NCBI GenBank assembly: GCA_010015805.1
Contig: ML978134.1
Location: 124,001 to 188,000 of the forward strand
Direction: 5' to 3'
Length of the DNA: 64,000 bases
Source of the DNA: Rhizodiscina lignyota
Taxonomy: Eukaryota; Ascomycota; Dothideomycetes; Aulographales; Rhizodiscinaceae
The notes beneath the pieces were generated by a model. The model was given only the letters and a program-made list of their open reading frames with translations. It had not been told where the DNA came from and searched no databases. Both the position numbers and the translations under genes were made by a program. Shown here one piece after another: positions 20,345 to 32,928 of this stretch. Within the stretch, counting starts at the first letter, position 1, and every line of letters starts with the position of its first letter.

Positions 20345-21762
20345 TTAACGACGGCCGTGGCTCCTGTTCACGCTTCCCTGAAGCGCCTCGACCTCCTGCT
20401 CCAACGACTTGATCATCGCATGGCTCTGCTCCAGGTCCTTGTTCAACCTGTCCCTCTCGCTGATCAACTTCTGCTCCCACGACCTGAACCTCTGTTCCTC
20501 CACCTTGACCTGCTCCGTGAAGCGCTTGCGCAGTGCCTCCTCCTCTTCCTTGAACTTTGGGTTGTCCAACTTCCTCGGCCTCGCCTCACCGAACTTGCGC
20601 GTCTCCATCTGCTGTGCGCGGTACGCCTCGTAATGGTTCTCCTCCGTTGTGTGGATCAGGTCGAGCATGTGCGTGCGGATGAGGATTGCGCGCAGTTTCT
20701 TGAAGTCGCAGTGCTCCTCATTTTCAACTTCCGCGACACCCCACGCGTACTGGCGGCCCTTGACGGTGCGGTTGTCACCGGTCTGAACGTCCTTCTCCGA
20801 ACCGATGACGCTGAATGGCATGGCGGCGATGAGGGATCGGGCATGCTGCAAACCGGGCTCATCGTCCTCCTCGAGAGGAGGCTGGTAGATTTGAATGCCT
20901 TGTGCTTCGATGACTGCACGGACCTTGTTTTTGTGAGCTGCGAAATTCCCCTCTGTGAAATTTCGGACTTACTCTCTGCTTGAACTTTTGCAAATCGGCA
21001 GGGCTGAGCGTATCCGCCTTGGCAATGACAGGGATGAGGTTCACGCGCGTGCAAAGACGCTTCATGACCTCAATGTCAAGGGGCTTAAGGGTGTGGCCGG
21101 TGGGACGGATGAAGTAGAGGCAGGCGTGCACGCGAAGGTCAATCTTCTCGGTTCGGCGTGGCTGCTGCTCCTGAAGCATGTACGACTCATGCTGATCGTC
21201 GAGGAACTCGATGATCGGCTGCCACGAGTCGCGATTATTCACGTAGTCGCCAAAACCGGGAGTGTCGATGACCGTAAGGCGGACTGTGAACCACCTTGTA
21301 AGCCCATGTATCTGCTCGTATATCCCATATGTCTAAGTCTGATCAAACCTTTGAAGAACTTCTCCTCTAGCTCAGCCTTTGTGATCTCAATCTCGACAGT
21401 CTTGTCAACCTGCTTGTTGTGGCGGCGCTTGTGATCGGCATAGTTCTTGATCGTGGTGGAGAACAGCGTGTTGATGAAGGTGGTCTTGCCGAGGCCAGAT
21501 TCGCCAGCAACCTGTTATAGAGTTAATCACGCACGCGCTGAAAGAGGTCTTTGGCACGTACCATAATCGTAAAGGCTGCCCCGCGCTTTGCGACAATTTT
21601 GTGCCTGAGAGGCTTGTTAGGACATGTGAAGTTCATCTGCACGCGATAACTCCATACCGTTGATTCGGCAACTGTAAAGCAAATGTCAGTAACTACTTGT
21701 CAAGACGGGAAATATGAGGGACTCACGTTGGCAATGCCAATTGGAGAAGCGGTTTCCGCCAT
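20345..21762 (-). CDS. CDC12: Septin, Cdc12/AspC type
   Basis: Six exons (21762-21727, 21671-21658, 21604-21562, 21511-21349, 21283-20973, 20923-20345) give 381 residues. It opens MAETASPIGIANLPNQRHKI. The P-loop GESGLGKT is at 34-41, DTPGFGDYVNN holds switch II (about 91-101), and the G4 motif is AKAD. The septin unique element and a C-terminal coiled coil (about 320-375, EEEEALRKRFTEQVKVEEQR) follow. Septins form hetero-oligomeric filaments at septa, buds and hyphal tips. Cdc12 is one of the core subunits with Cdc3, Cdc10 and Cdc11. Family members are close to this length. The second exon is only 14 nt, but phases and sequence join exactly. Confidence 0.96.
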
Positions 21763-23156
21763 TGTGAGTTGATGTGGTTGCGCGTCGTTAGGGTCTGGCA
21801 CTCAGGAGGCTCGCTGTTCTTTGGCGATTACTGTGTATAGAGACACAAGAGAGATGCGACCAAATCTTTCAGATGAAAGAGGCGCGAAGAGGTGTTCAGA
21901 GGAGGTCTTGTTGATGTTGAGTCTTTGCAAGTTCGTGAATTGAACTTTCCTGTGAGTTGTCACCCCCTGAGAGCTCCAGCGCCCTTGCCAAGGCCAACTT
22001 TGCGCGCACCCTGGGCCGGACTACGGCAGAAGATAAATCCGCATCTTGGCATTTCACTCTGCATCTGTACCCCAGCCCAGGCCAGGTAGCCCTGCCCTTC
22101 AAGAGCGGCCGCCCGCTGAAGGGCTCTCCCTTTTGTCCACACCGCACCTCCGACTACCTTACAGACATCACTTCACATGCAACCCCTACGTTCCTTCCAG
22201 GTCGCCCACCCTGTGTCAATGCTCTGCGTTCATTCAGCCGATCTCTACCGCACTATTTTTATCTTCTATTGCTTTTAGCGGTATGCCACCACCAATGGCG
22301 GAGCTATTATCTCCATCATGTCTTACTTAAGCGGCTATCTACGTATTTCGCTCCCTCAGAGCACCTTCCCCGTATAGGATTGGAGGCATGTTGGTGTCCA
22401 AGCTCAATCTCCATATTCCTTAGCCCAGAGCCTTTAGTCCGTTTTTGCCAGTAGATCGAGACTTTAGCATTCAGGCCCCCAACTCTCGTTTTGGGTTGGC
22501 TCATCGTCCGTTCTATCCACGACCCGCTTTCAAAGGAGTGGTAGAGAACCCTTCGATTAGTTCATTGGCCTCGGTTTGCTCTAATCTATGGTCCTTACCA
22601 GTCGACCGGACGGAAAAGACCCTACCATTTCCTGAGCTAAGCAGAGATGGACGTGTTTACATGTAGTTTGACATGTCCTGGTAGAAACAGCCATGTAGTA
22701 CTTGATGACGGTGCCATTATCGGCCGGAGAAGGACCGAACTGCGCTGAAATGGCATTTATACCTGGTGGTTTCTCCCTCTACCACCTTCATCAAGTGGTT
22801 TCCTAGACCTTTGCGGCCTAGAAATGTTGCTGTAAGAGCGCAATGAACTATCTCCGCTTGTTTCAGCGGCAAGTGCAGAACCCAGTCCTCGGGAACACTC
22901 ACTACTAGTAAGGAAATGGTTCGGTCGTTTCTTTGATAAGCTGACAATTTCTTGCCTTTTGATTGATTTTCGTCTAAGTCCTCGGATGCCACGAGGGGTC
23001 TTTGCACCTGTTGTGCTTTCTATTGCCCCCCTACGTTAGCCTGGACTGTCTCACTGGGCATTTATGTGTCCAGTATATAACATCCTACTCGTCGCTTAGA
23101 CTATTGTCGTTTCTCCTTTCTGCGCATTCACCAGTCAAAACATCCGCACTGTCGCC
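21763..23156. other. Divergent intergenic region
   Basis: About 1.4 kb shared between the CDC12 and P450 promoters. Several overlapping frames exist on both strands (for example 21957-22454), but none has motif or splice support. No repeat was seen. Confidence 0.4.
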
Positions 23157-25029
23157 ATGGCTCCCCAGGCTTCTTTTCTCGGAACTGGCCTAACTGCAGT
23201 TCCTATTGTTCTGATAGCTATATCTGCCTGTCTCTTTTTCCTGTATCGCCGATTCTTACCCAAACCCATTCCTGGTATCCCATACAATGAGAAAGCGGCC
23301 AAAAGCTTGCTAGGCGACATTCCTGCCTTGGTGAAAGCCACTCAAGAAACGCAGGAGATTGTGGCATGGCTGAACTCGCAGTTGCACCTCCACAACTCTC
23401 CAATTGCCCAGGTCTTCACCAAACCGTTTTCGAAACCTTGGGTCATCGTGGGAGACTCTATAGAAGCTGAAGACATTCTCACGCGCCGCAACCACGAGTT
23501 CGCCAAATCTACGATTCAGACCAACGTCTTTCATGGCCTCGTGCCCAAGCACCATATTACTATGGACTCTACACCCGAGTTCAAGCAGCACCGTCAACTC
23601 ATCCAAGATCTGATCACGCCGAATTTCCTGCACCAAATCACCGCGCCTCAGATTCATGCTCGATTCTCTGCCCTGATAAGCCTCTGGGAGCATAAGATGC
23701 GACTTGCGGACGGCCATCCCTTTTCTGTGAAACAGGACATATACAACGCTGGGATGGACACAATCTGGTCTGCAGCATTTGGGCTTGACAGTCCTGTGAA
23801 CGCCACTAATTCTCAGGCCGCCCTGCTGTCAAAGTTAACTTCCGTGGATGCACCAAGCAATTTGAACGAGCCCATAATATTCCCGGAAGCACCGTATCCG
23901 CAAGAGTTCACGGCCGTCATGGAACTGGTGGATACGCTTGAGGTGCGGAACCCTAGCCTGCTCTTTGTTGCCCATGAGATATTTACTGACTTTTTGTCTT
24001 TCAGGTGCCACTTAAAAGTCCGGTGCCACTATTTGCTCATTGGTGTGTACGCCAGACTCGCAAATACAAGAATAATTTTGCGATTAAGGAGAAGGTACTG
24101 AAAGCTGAAATCGACAAACGAGCTGTCCTCTTGAACGGGATGGAGAAGAAGGACTTTACGGTTCGATGTGGTTTGGATGATATCCTTCGTCGCGAGTTGA
24201 TCGCAGCAGAGAAACAAGGGCGGCAGCCAGGGTTCCACACGAGGACTATATATGACGAGGTAAGTTTCATCCGAGCTGCGCTTGATTTGAGATGTCCGGA
24301 AATGCTAACTGTAGTCTGCCCATATAGACTCTAGGCTACGTTGTAGGAGGCAGCGAAACCACGGGGACTGCTATCAATTGGGCCATGAAATTCTTCGCTT
24401 GGTACCCCAACATCCAAAAGAAGCTCCGCCCTGCCCTTCGCGAGGCTTTCACTCAAGCTCTTAAGGAGGGTCGCAACCCTTCGGCCCAGGAAATTACAAA
24501 GATGGCTATCCCGTATCTCGATGCTGTCCAAGAGGAAATCTTTCGCCATTCGCTCACAGAGGCAGCATCGTTCCGCAGGACTCTGCAGGAGGTAGAGATT
24601 CTCGGGCATCGCATCCCGAAGGGCGTAGATGTTTGGATGATGGGCTGTGGGCCTGGCTACCTCGAGCCCTCATTCGATATCCCTGACTCCCTGCGCAGTC
24701 CTACGACCCTGGCGTCAAAGAGCAAAATCGGACGGTGGGATCCAAAAGACATTCGTGATTTCAAACCAGAGAGATGGCTCGTGCATGATGGTAACGGGAA
24801 TGTCTCATTTAATCCCCAGGCAGGCCCGCATCTTACCTTCAGTCTGGGGCCAAGAGGTTGCTGGGGCAGACGCATGGCGTATCTAGAGATGCGCATTGTG
24901 CTGGTGCTGATCATTTGGAACTTCCAGATGCTGGACGTGCCGGAGGAGCTAACTGGCATGGAGGCCATAGACAAGATTGCGCATCAGCCTCAGAAGACGT
25001 ACGTGCGGCTTGCGAAGGCTGGGTATTGA
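23157..25029 (+). CDS. Cytochrome P450 monooxygenase
   Basis: Three exons (23157-23942, 24005-24259, 24328-25029) give 580 residues, somewhat long for the family. An N-terminal membrane anchor (about 8-31) and a proline-rich hinge (PKPIPGIPY) place it in the endoplasmic reticulum. Visible landmarks are the I-helix GGSETTGTAINW (Thr358-Thr359), the K-helix ExxR (Glu417 to Arg420, EEIFR), FKPERW (about 492-497) and the haem loop FSLGPRGCWG with Cys525. The segment between ExxR and the PERW motif is long and carries an insert. The substrate cannot be inferred. No reductase or biosynthetic partner is adjacent. The first donor is GTGCGG, weaker than the others, but the frame joins cleanly. Confidence 0.93.
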
Positions 25030-26262
25030 TGGTTGAGTGCTCGAATTGGGTGGTATTTGTTTCGGCCGGGAATGAGATCGCGTCCGCCGGCCGTGGGTAC
25101 AAAGTTCCTCCGTTTGCCTTGAGGGATTCATAAGCCATGTTCGCATATTCAGTCGCTTATCCATGTCTTGTATCAAGGTTTATCAAAAAGACTATCGGTA
25201 GTGGATGACTGCACAATGAAAGGAGAACAGTTCGGATGTTTAGAAAGTATGAGATATGACACTCGCTCGGACTGATCATGTTGAACTGCTGATGCTAGCG
25301 ACCAACTCAGACCAGAGCTGTCTACCATATAGAGACAGTAGATGGCAATACGGAAGCCCTTCCACATAGGGTATGCATATCATCAGCATCTCAAATAGCG
25401 GTAAAGTCGATTAATAACCAGAATGCTTCGCGTCATCACGTTGGCTGCAACATATTATGTAGGCACTACTCCATACCAGTTCGGAATTAGATAATACAGT
25501 CGGAATCAGGATTCTTCTCCTGTTGGGCAGTGCGTATTCGCAAGAACTTTCGATTTTCCTCGTAAGCCTTCTACAAACAGCATGGATCTTTGCGACCGGT
25601 GGTTTTTGTCGAAAGGGCAAGGTAGGTTTGAATCTCAAACTATGTGTGATTCCTCATCGACCTACGGTTGGAATGAGACAGGATACCCATCAGGCAAAAC
25701 TACGGTTACTGAATTGTTCATGCCGTTTCTCCGTTCCAAGTTAGATTGGCCACACGCTCACAACTTACGATCAGCTTGCCCTTGTCATCAACCAGTCTCA
25801 ACAGTGCACCTCTAATCGTGGGCATGCAAGCTCAAAAGTTGAAGGCAAGACGGCGATACCGTTTGCTGAATTGGGGAGGCGGTGGTGTAATGAATGGTCT
25901 CTCTTGCGGCTGGTATGTAAGCGGCCGATGAGTCCTTTTCCCTGTTTCGTGAAATCGAGCAATCGAGGTGTGCCACGGAACAGCAAATGTCATTTCTTCG
26001 CGGAAACATGCGAAGAGCGCTTCACAGTTTTGAATGGTACAGTGTGATGGACAGCCTCTAGCGAGCAGCCAAAGATTATCGGCCCAATCAGCCCGACGGC
26101 GAAGAGCTTTGGTAGGGTTTGCCCAACCGATTAGGTAGGCTGCAGATATGTGACGAGGGTTAGGGTTTTTCTTCTTCTGTACGCGCCAAGATTTCGCGCA
26201 TCAAAAAAGTCTCACCCACCAACGTCACCGTTCGAAATTATCACCGACTATGATATGACAAG
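25030..26262. other. Intergenic region, promoter of PWP2
   Basis: About 1.2 kb. Frames at 25411-25638 minus and 25582-25815 plus have no family signal. The right end holds the telobox-like motif at 26156-26169. Confidence 0.4.
26156..26169. promoter_or_regulatory. Telobox-like motif upstream of PWP2
   Basis: AGGGTTAGGGTTTT about 95-105 bp before the PWP2 start codon, with a related GTAGGGTTTG near 26112. Such elements are typical of ribosome-biogenesis gene promoters, which matches the product. Confidence 0.55.
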
Positions 26263-29145
26263 ATGAAAACGGATTTCCGGGTATGTGAGCTCTCCGCTGA
26301 CTGTACGCGGCTCTCGCGACTCCAGCTAATGCAATTGCACAGTTCTCGAATCTCCTCGGCACCGTCTACAGCAGAGGCAACCTGCTGTTCACACCAGATG
26401 GAAATTCTCTTCTATCGCCAGTCGGAAACCGAGTCACGGTCTTTGACCTCGTAAAGTGCGCTCTATGCTCATAGTGTACTGGAATTCTATCTAGAATGGC
26501 AATTGACATGGAAATGTAGCAATAAATCACACACGCTACCTTTCTCCCATCGCCGCAATATCGCGCGATTAGCCCTTAACCCTCGCGGGAACCTCCTCCT
26601 CTCTATCGACGACGATGGCCATGCCATTCTGACCAACGTTCCTCGACGTATCGTCCTCTATCACTTCTCTCTGCGTGGAGCTGTAACTGCTCTTACGTTC
26701 GCTCCCTCGGGCCGCCATTTCGCTGTCGCCATCGGCCGGCAGATAGAAGTATGGCACACGCCTTCCACTCCCGAAGCCGGCACCGATGGTGAACTAGAAT
26801 TCGCGCCATTTGTCAGACATCGAGTGTATACAGGACACTTTGATGTAGTTCAGAGCTTTGACTGGAGCAGTGATTCAAGATTCTTTCTGAGCGCAAGTAA
26901 GGACTTGACTGCGAGGATATGGAGCTTGGATCCCGAAGAGGCCTTTGTGCCCACTACGCTCGCTGGTCACAAACAGGCTGTTAGAGGAGCCTGGTTTTCG
27001 AAAGACCAGGAAACGATATATACTGCTAGTAAAGACGGCGCTGTATTCCAGTGGAAATACCTTCCGCCCCATGACGCGGATCCAGATGACGAGGATATCG
27101 AAGACGACCAGATGCGATGGAGAATCGCAAAACGACACTATTTCATGCAAGCGCCGGCACATGTTAGTTGCGCTGCGTACCATGCGCCGTCCAATCTCCT
27201 CGTTGCGGGCTTCTCGAATGGGGTCTTCGGAATCTATGAAATGCCCGATTTTAACGCTATTCATAATCTTAGGTAGTACCGGGTCGTCCGATTTGCAGTA
27301 GAAAGCTAACTTATTTCTAGCATATCCCAAACACCAATCTCACATCTGACCATATCTCCAACCGGCGCATGGCTTGCCTTTGGCTCAACTGCTACTGGCC
27401 AGTTGCTCGTCTGGGATTGGCAGTCTGAGTCTCATATCTTGAAGCAGTCTGCGCATCATGATGCTTTGAACGCCCTTGTCTATTCCCCGTCAGGTTCTCA
27501 AATCATAACTACTGCAGATGACGGCAAAATCAAAGTCTGGGATACGGGCTCTGGATTTTGTTCCGTGACGTTCACAGAGCATTCATCAGGTGTTACAGCT
27601 GCGCAGTACGCGAAACGCGGACATGTCCTATTCACTGCAAGCTTGGATGGCAGTGTCCGAGCCTGGGATCTTCTGCGCTATAGAAACTTCAGAACCTTCA
27701 CTGCACCATCACGATTAAGTTTCACCTCTCTAGCCGTGGATCCTGCTGGTGAAGTGGTTTGTGCTGGTAGTCTTGACTCCTTCGACATCCACATATGGAG
27801 TGTACAGACGGGCCAGTTGCTTGATCGCTTATCGGGACATGAGGGGCCAGTATCTACTCTTGCTTTCACGCCGGACGGTTCAAGCCTTGTCTCGGGTTCG
27901 TGGGACAAGACTGTCCGTATATGGTCAATTTTCGCACGGACTCAGACATCCGAACCCATCCAACTGCAGGCAGATGTCCTCTGTGTTGCGACTAGACCTG
28001 ATGGCAAGCAGATCGCAGTGTCGACGCTGGATGGCGCGGTAACTTTTTGGTCTGTAAATGACGCGCTTCAGACACAAGGTGTCGACGGCCGCCGTGATGC
28101 CTCTGGAGGTCGCAAGCTTACTGACCGCCGCACTGCTGCGAATGTCGCTGGCACGAAGTCTTTCAATACGCTCGCTTACAGCGCAGACGGTAGCTGCGTC
28201 CTCGCGGGCGGTAATAGCAAATTCATCTGCCTCTACGAAGTCACTTCGGGCGTACTTCTTAAGAAGTTCACGGTCTCAGTCAACCTTTCCATAGAAGGAA
28301 CGCAGGAGTTCCTGAACAGCCGCAATCTCACAGCCGCAGGAGCGCGCGACCTTATTGATATGCAGGGCGAAGCGTCGGATCTTGAAGATCGAATCGACAA
28401 ATCTCTTCCTGGGGCTCAGCGTGGCGATGCAGGTGAGCGCAAGACGAGACCCGCTGTGCGAGTGACGGGTGTCGCTTTCAGCCCGACCGGTCGCAGCTTC
28501 TGCGCAGCGAGTACGGAAGGGCTGTTAGTTTACAGTCTGGATTCTGGTGTCGTGTTTGACCCTTTTGATCTGGATGTGGATGTGACGCCTGCATCCACGC
28601 TCAAGACTCTAAATCAAGGCGAGTACCTGAAAGCGTTGGCGATGGCGTTCCGTCTCAATTCGCCGCAGCTCATCAAAAAGGTGTATGAAGCGACACCAGT
28701 GAGCGACATACCGCTGGTTGTGCGCGACTTGCCGGAGGTGTACTTGGGAAGGCTCATGCGCTTTATTGCCGGCCAGATAGAGGGCGGTCCCCATTTAGAG
28801 TTTGGGCTGAAGTGGTCGGAGAGCATTGTTGTTGTCTGGGGAAGGACACTGAGAGACAAGAGGGGCGAGTTTGAAGAGGAGGTTAGGCTGCTGAGAAGGG
28901 CAGTGGAAGGTGTCGGGAGAGAAGTCAAGAGAATTGGAGAGAGGGAGTTGTGGGAGGTGGAGTTCTTGCTGGCGCAGAAGCCCATGGCTCAGAAGGGTGT
29001 GGCGATGCAGAGGAGAATCGATGATGTCGTGGCAAGACAGATCGTTGGAAACACCGAGATGTTAGAGAGCGAGGAGCAAGGAGATGAAGACGTTGAAGAT
29101 GACGACGCCGATGACGACGAAGGTGAATGGATGGGTCTTGATTAA
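26263..29145 (+). CDS. PWP2: PWP2/UTP1, WD40 subunit of the small-subunit processome
   Basis: Four exons (26263-26280, 26343-26455, 26520-27272, 27321-29145) give 902 residues, the normal length for periodic tryptophan protein 2. The tiny first exon (6 codons) precedes FSNLLGTVYSRGNLLFTPDG, a strongly conserved PWP2 start. Two propellers of WD40 repeats follow (examples: SKDLTARIWS, DDGKIKVWD, LDGSVRAWD, SWDKTVRIWS). A Utp12-type helical domain comes next (about 700-860) and a very acidic tail (EQGDEDVEDDDADDDEGEW). The protein belongs to the UTP-B complex, acting on 18S pre-rRNA in the nucleolus. Its stop lies only 40 bp from the stop of the convergent acetoacetyl-CoA synthetase. Confidence 0.97.
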
Positions 29146-29185
29146 GGCTGCTCGCTAAGGACGCGCGATGACTCAAATGGCCCAG

Positions 29186-31592
29186 TTACAACTTGCTCCT
29201 CCGTTCCACCAACTCCTCTACCTTGGCGAACTGCTTGTAATACTCGAGGCAATGCTTATTTGCCAGGGTATCCGATGGCTTTATATTCCGTCCCGACACG
29301 ATCTGCTTCACCGGCAATTCAACCTTCTTCAGATTGATCGTCGTCTGCCAAACCAGTCAGTGCATTGTCCCGGCGAACCTTGCAGCTTCAGGTTGAGATG
29401 GGGTGTGACTTACTGGAATCTCTGGTGTCTCGAAGACATATTTCGGAATATGACGCTTGCTCAGTTCCTTTCCGATCCGATCTTTTACCGCACTGGCAAG
29501 CTGTTGGGTGAACTTCTTGCCTGGCTTCATTAGGAGAAACAGCATAACACTCTCATCGTTATCCTGAGGCCGTCGTTGTCCCACGCAGATGCTATCCTGG
29601 ATATCTGTGGAAAAGAATTCGTCTATCACGTTGTAAATCTCCGCCGAGCCAAATCGCACACCAGAAGGATTCAGCACACCATCAGCCCGGCCTAGGAAAA
29701 TAACCTGTCGTGTAACAGGATGTATCATGACGAAGTCGCCGTGCGCCCATACATCGTCAAACCGAGCGTAATATGCGTTAAAATACTTATCACCTGTTGG
29801 ATCGCCGTAGAAGTAGACCGGTTGGTTCGGGAACGACTTCGTAACTACGATCTCTCCGGGTACACCGTCCTCTACCTGTCTGCCTTTGACTCCTTTCCCG
29901 CCCTCCATTTGCTGGTCGTACACCTGGACGTCGATGCCTAAACTGGCTCCCTGGCATCCCCCGACGTACACTGGAGTGATGAGATTATCCGTACCTAGAC
30001 AACCCGCAAGATCGGTTCCTCCAGAGACGTTGGCAAGCTGAACGTGAGGTGGGAAACCGACATCGTATACCCACTCGAAGAGCGCGTCAGGGAATACCAT
30101 GCCGGTACTGGTTACTGTCTGAAGATTTGAGAGATCGGTCACATCGCGCGGATGGATTTTGTTCTTCTGCAACTCCTGAAGGTAGCGTGGTGAGATTCCC
30201 CAGTTGGTGACTCTGCAGAGGGTGATCAGCTCGAGACTCTGGAAATGCGACGGAGAGATAGAAAACCCAGGGGACATACTTTTGGTCACCTGCAAGCTTG
30301 ACGAACGCTTTCAGGTCCGGCATGAAGGGTGAGCCGTCGTACAAGATTGCGCGACCGCCATACAGGAGGTACATGAGCGACGATAAGTACATGATCCAGC
30401 CCGTCTGTCATCAGTCTTAGTGGATGTTTTGAAGTGGGTCGATAACTCGCAAAATGTTTGACTTACAGTGGTATATTGCATGCCAACCGTCTCTGCACCC
30501 ATACCGCGCTGGAGATAACCTTCCTTCATTGCATTCATCAACACACCTCCAACGCTATGCACAATGCATTTCGGCATACCGGTGGTACCGGAGCTGTACA
30601 CAATGAGGAACGGATCGCGGAACTCGACGCATTCAAACGTAAGAGTTGAATCGCCATTTGCTGCGCCCATGAACTCTGCCATGGTCGTAGCCCTTGGCAC
30701 ACCGCTGACATCCGCGGCGTCGTCGAATCGTGGCTGACTGACCAACCCATCGAATTCTCTCATTTCGTTCACACCCGCCACAATCTCTTTCATTTTCGAT
30801 CGCAGGTCAATCGTCTTTCCGTTGTACACGGCGAAGTCGTCTACGAACACCCATCGCGGCTTCACCTGTAGCAGACGATCCAACACACCCTTCGTCCCCA
30901 TATCAGTACTGCTGCTGCTGAACAACCCGCCAATACTCGTGGTTGCGAGGAACACCGTCAGGGTGTCGATACTATTGCTAGCAACAACCGCAACGCGATC
31001 GCCCTTCTTCAGTCCACGGGCGCGCATGGCGTTTGCGAGGAGCCCGACACGCCGGCGCAGATCGCCCCAAGTCAGGTTTACGACTGAAGTGACACCTTCG
31101 CGGACTTCGGTGCATGCAATTTTGTAGTCGTGCTTGATGGCAGTGCTGCGAACTGAGGTGTTCCTGGGGTTGGCGGTGAAAAGAACGTTTTCGGCCCAGT
31201 TCATACGGGTACCTTGGTACCAATGCGGGATGGAGTCCATGCGGAGAGTAGGGTCAACAGGCTGCTAATGGTTAGCTAGATGGTCACCAAGACAGCTGCA
31301 TATCTATGATGAATGGCGATCCAATCGGGGCCCAAGAGCTCTTAGGGAACATAATCAAGCTTACCCTGGCATAATCTCCTTCGTGAATGAGGGCGATTTC
31401 TTGCCAAAGGTCATTCCAGAACTCAATTCGGTTTTCTCCCACGCTCCATTTGTGAAGGTCATGGTACCCTTTCAAACTCAAGCCCCTCTTCTTGTTAACT
31501 TTCTCCATAAACCGCCATAACCGGGTAGTTTGAGGATGTGGATGCTCCCACAACTTCCTCGGCATGGGCAGAGAGGTCGTTGAATCCGACAT
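29186..31592 (-). CDS. AACS: Acetoacetyl-CoA synthetase
   Basis: Five exons (31592-31365, 31261-30467, 30404-30280, 30236-29414, 29344-29186) give about 709 residues, close to the family's usual length. This adenylate-forming enzyme carries IVYSSGTTGMPKCIVHS (P-loop A3 motif), GISPRYLQ, NVSGGTDLAGCL (A5), YARFDDVWAHGDFV (A7), FLGRADGVLNPSGVRFGSAE (A8) and a C-terminal Lys in LPVKQIVSGR. It converts acetoacetate to acetoacetyl-CoA in the cytosol, feeding lipid, leucine or ketone-body metabolism. The acceptor of exon 2 is a TAG-CAG tandem, so one extra Gln is possible. The exon 4 acceptor (CCAGAG) was chosen by phase; the donor before it (GTATGT) is clear. Confidence 0.92.
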
Positions 31593-32928
31593 TGTCTCTT
31601 CGCACGGTTCAAGAATCTAAATACTTTGAACGAAAGAATTCCCTGGACCCAATTGAAAGATCTTATAACGAAATTTGAGTTCTGCAACGCGCGTAGGAAT
31701 CTGATTCCGCACTCCTCAGCAGTGTATCCGTCTAGGTAGAGAAGCCTCGGCGATCACTCGGGTAGAGTAATCCTGATAGCTAGCTTTCGGAATCCGCCTG
31801 AACAAAAGTACGGCCGCAATCTCTTTGAAGATGAAAGAAATATCTGAAGCTCTCAAGAAATCCATGTGCACCTCGTTTTCCGATTTATGTGGCTCCTGGG
31901 CCAGCGGGAGCAGTTCCGAGGTCATGCATCCCAGATCACAAAACGCCCCACACCGGCCGCAATCGGAAAGTCGTACATGATTGAGCTTAATTCGACGATG
32001 AAATCTTATACCAGCGTAGGATATACCTATTTAAACACACTAAATTGCCGAGTAGACAAGCTATGGATCTCCTGCAAGTTCCTTGGAGAAAGGTTGCGGC
32101 TGTAGTTAAGATAAGCGCATCAACCTTGGCCTAGTACGAGTAGGATAAGCCGGGCCTCCACACGAGACACACCTTGAAGGGCCTTATGTTAAGGTGTCTT
32201 TACTTGCTGCGACTTATCTGGTATTAGTTTTTCATAGTATAGAGTCAGATTATCAGGATATTACTACTAAAATCATTGTTTAGATAAAGTCGTAACTGGT
32301 TTTTTACGTAATTTATATATAGTGCATTACTACGACAGATACGGAGTCAGCGGTTTATAAAACTCTTCTTATTAGATACTCTTAGTCAAATTTGTTCTAG
32401 CTTTAAACGTCTAATTGGGAGCGTAAATTTAATTACTCAGCACGCTAAACCCAACAAAGAAATTATCTGGACGCACTAGCAATCCTCATTTTCTGCGGAA
32501 GTCTCTGCAAGTGAATTTCCACACAAGAGGTCAACAATCAAAGTCATCACCACAAACACCAGTAGTAAGACACGTCCTTTGCCTCGCCTTCAATCTTGGC
32601 ATTACTCGCACACATACATCAAGCAGCACATAAATTCCTCAAGCTGTAGAAATGACCTCCAGCCCATTTAACATCACCACCCTGCCTACTTTCCTTTGCA
32701 CAAAGAGAGCAACACTGCAATCGGACCCGAGCGGGCTACGACGCTTTGATCGCTAAATTTTCGTGCCTACTTCTTTGTTGCTTTGCTTGCCCCACAAGCT
32801 GAAGGCATCAACGTCGCAGATATCAGCGACAACCACACCAGCAACAACACTGGCCCTCCATCGAAAAGCAGCTCAGCCGCCGGGAGATCATTTCAATCCA
32901 ACTTTGACTATCCACTGAATCACCAACC
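31593..32928. other. Intergenic region with an AT-rich, TpA-rich core
   Basis: About 1.3 kb between the divergent acetoacetyl-CoA synthetase and the helicase. From about 32130 to 32450 the sequence becomes AT-rich and full of TpA steps, unlike the surroundings. No gene or terminal repeat was recognised. The last 250 bp is pyrimidine-rich leader of the helicase gene. Confidence 0.5.

Noticed and set aside
23157-29145. Secondary-metabolite cluster around the P450
   Set aside because: Neighbours are a septin and PWP2; no backbone synthase or transporter is adjacent.
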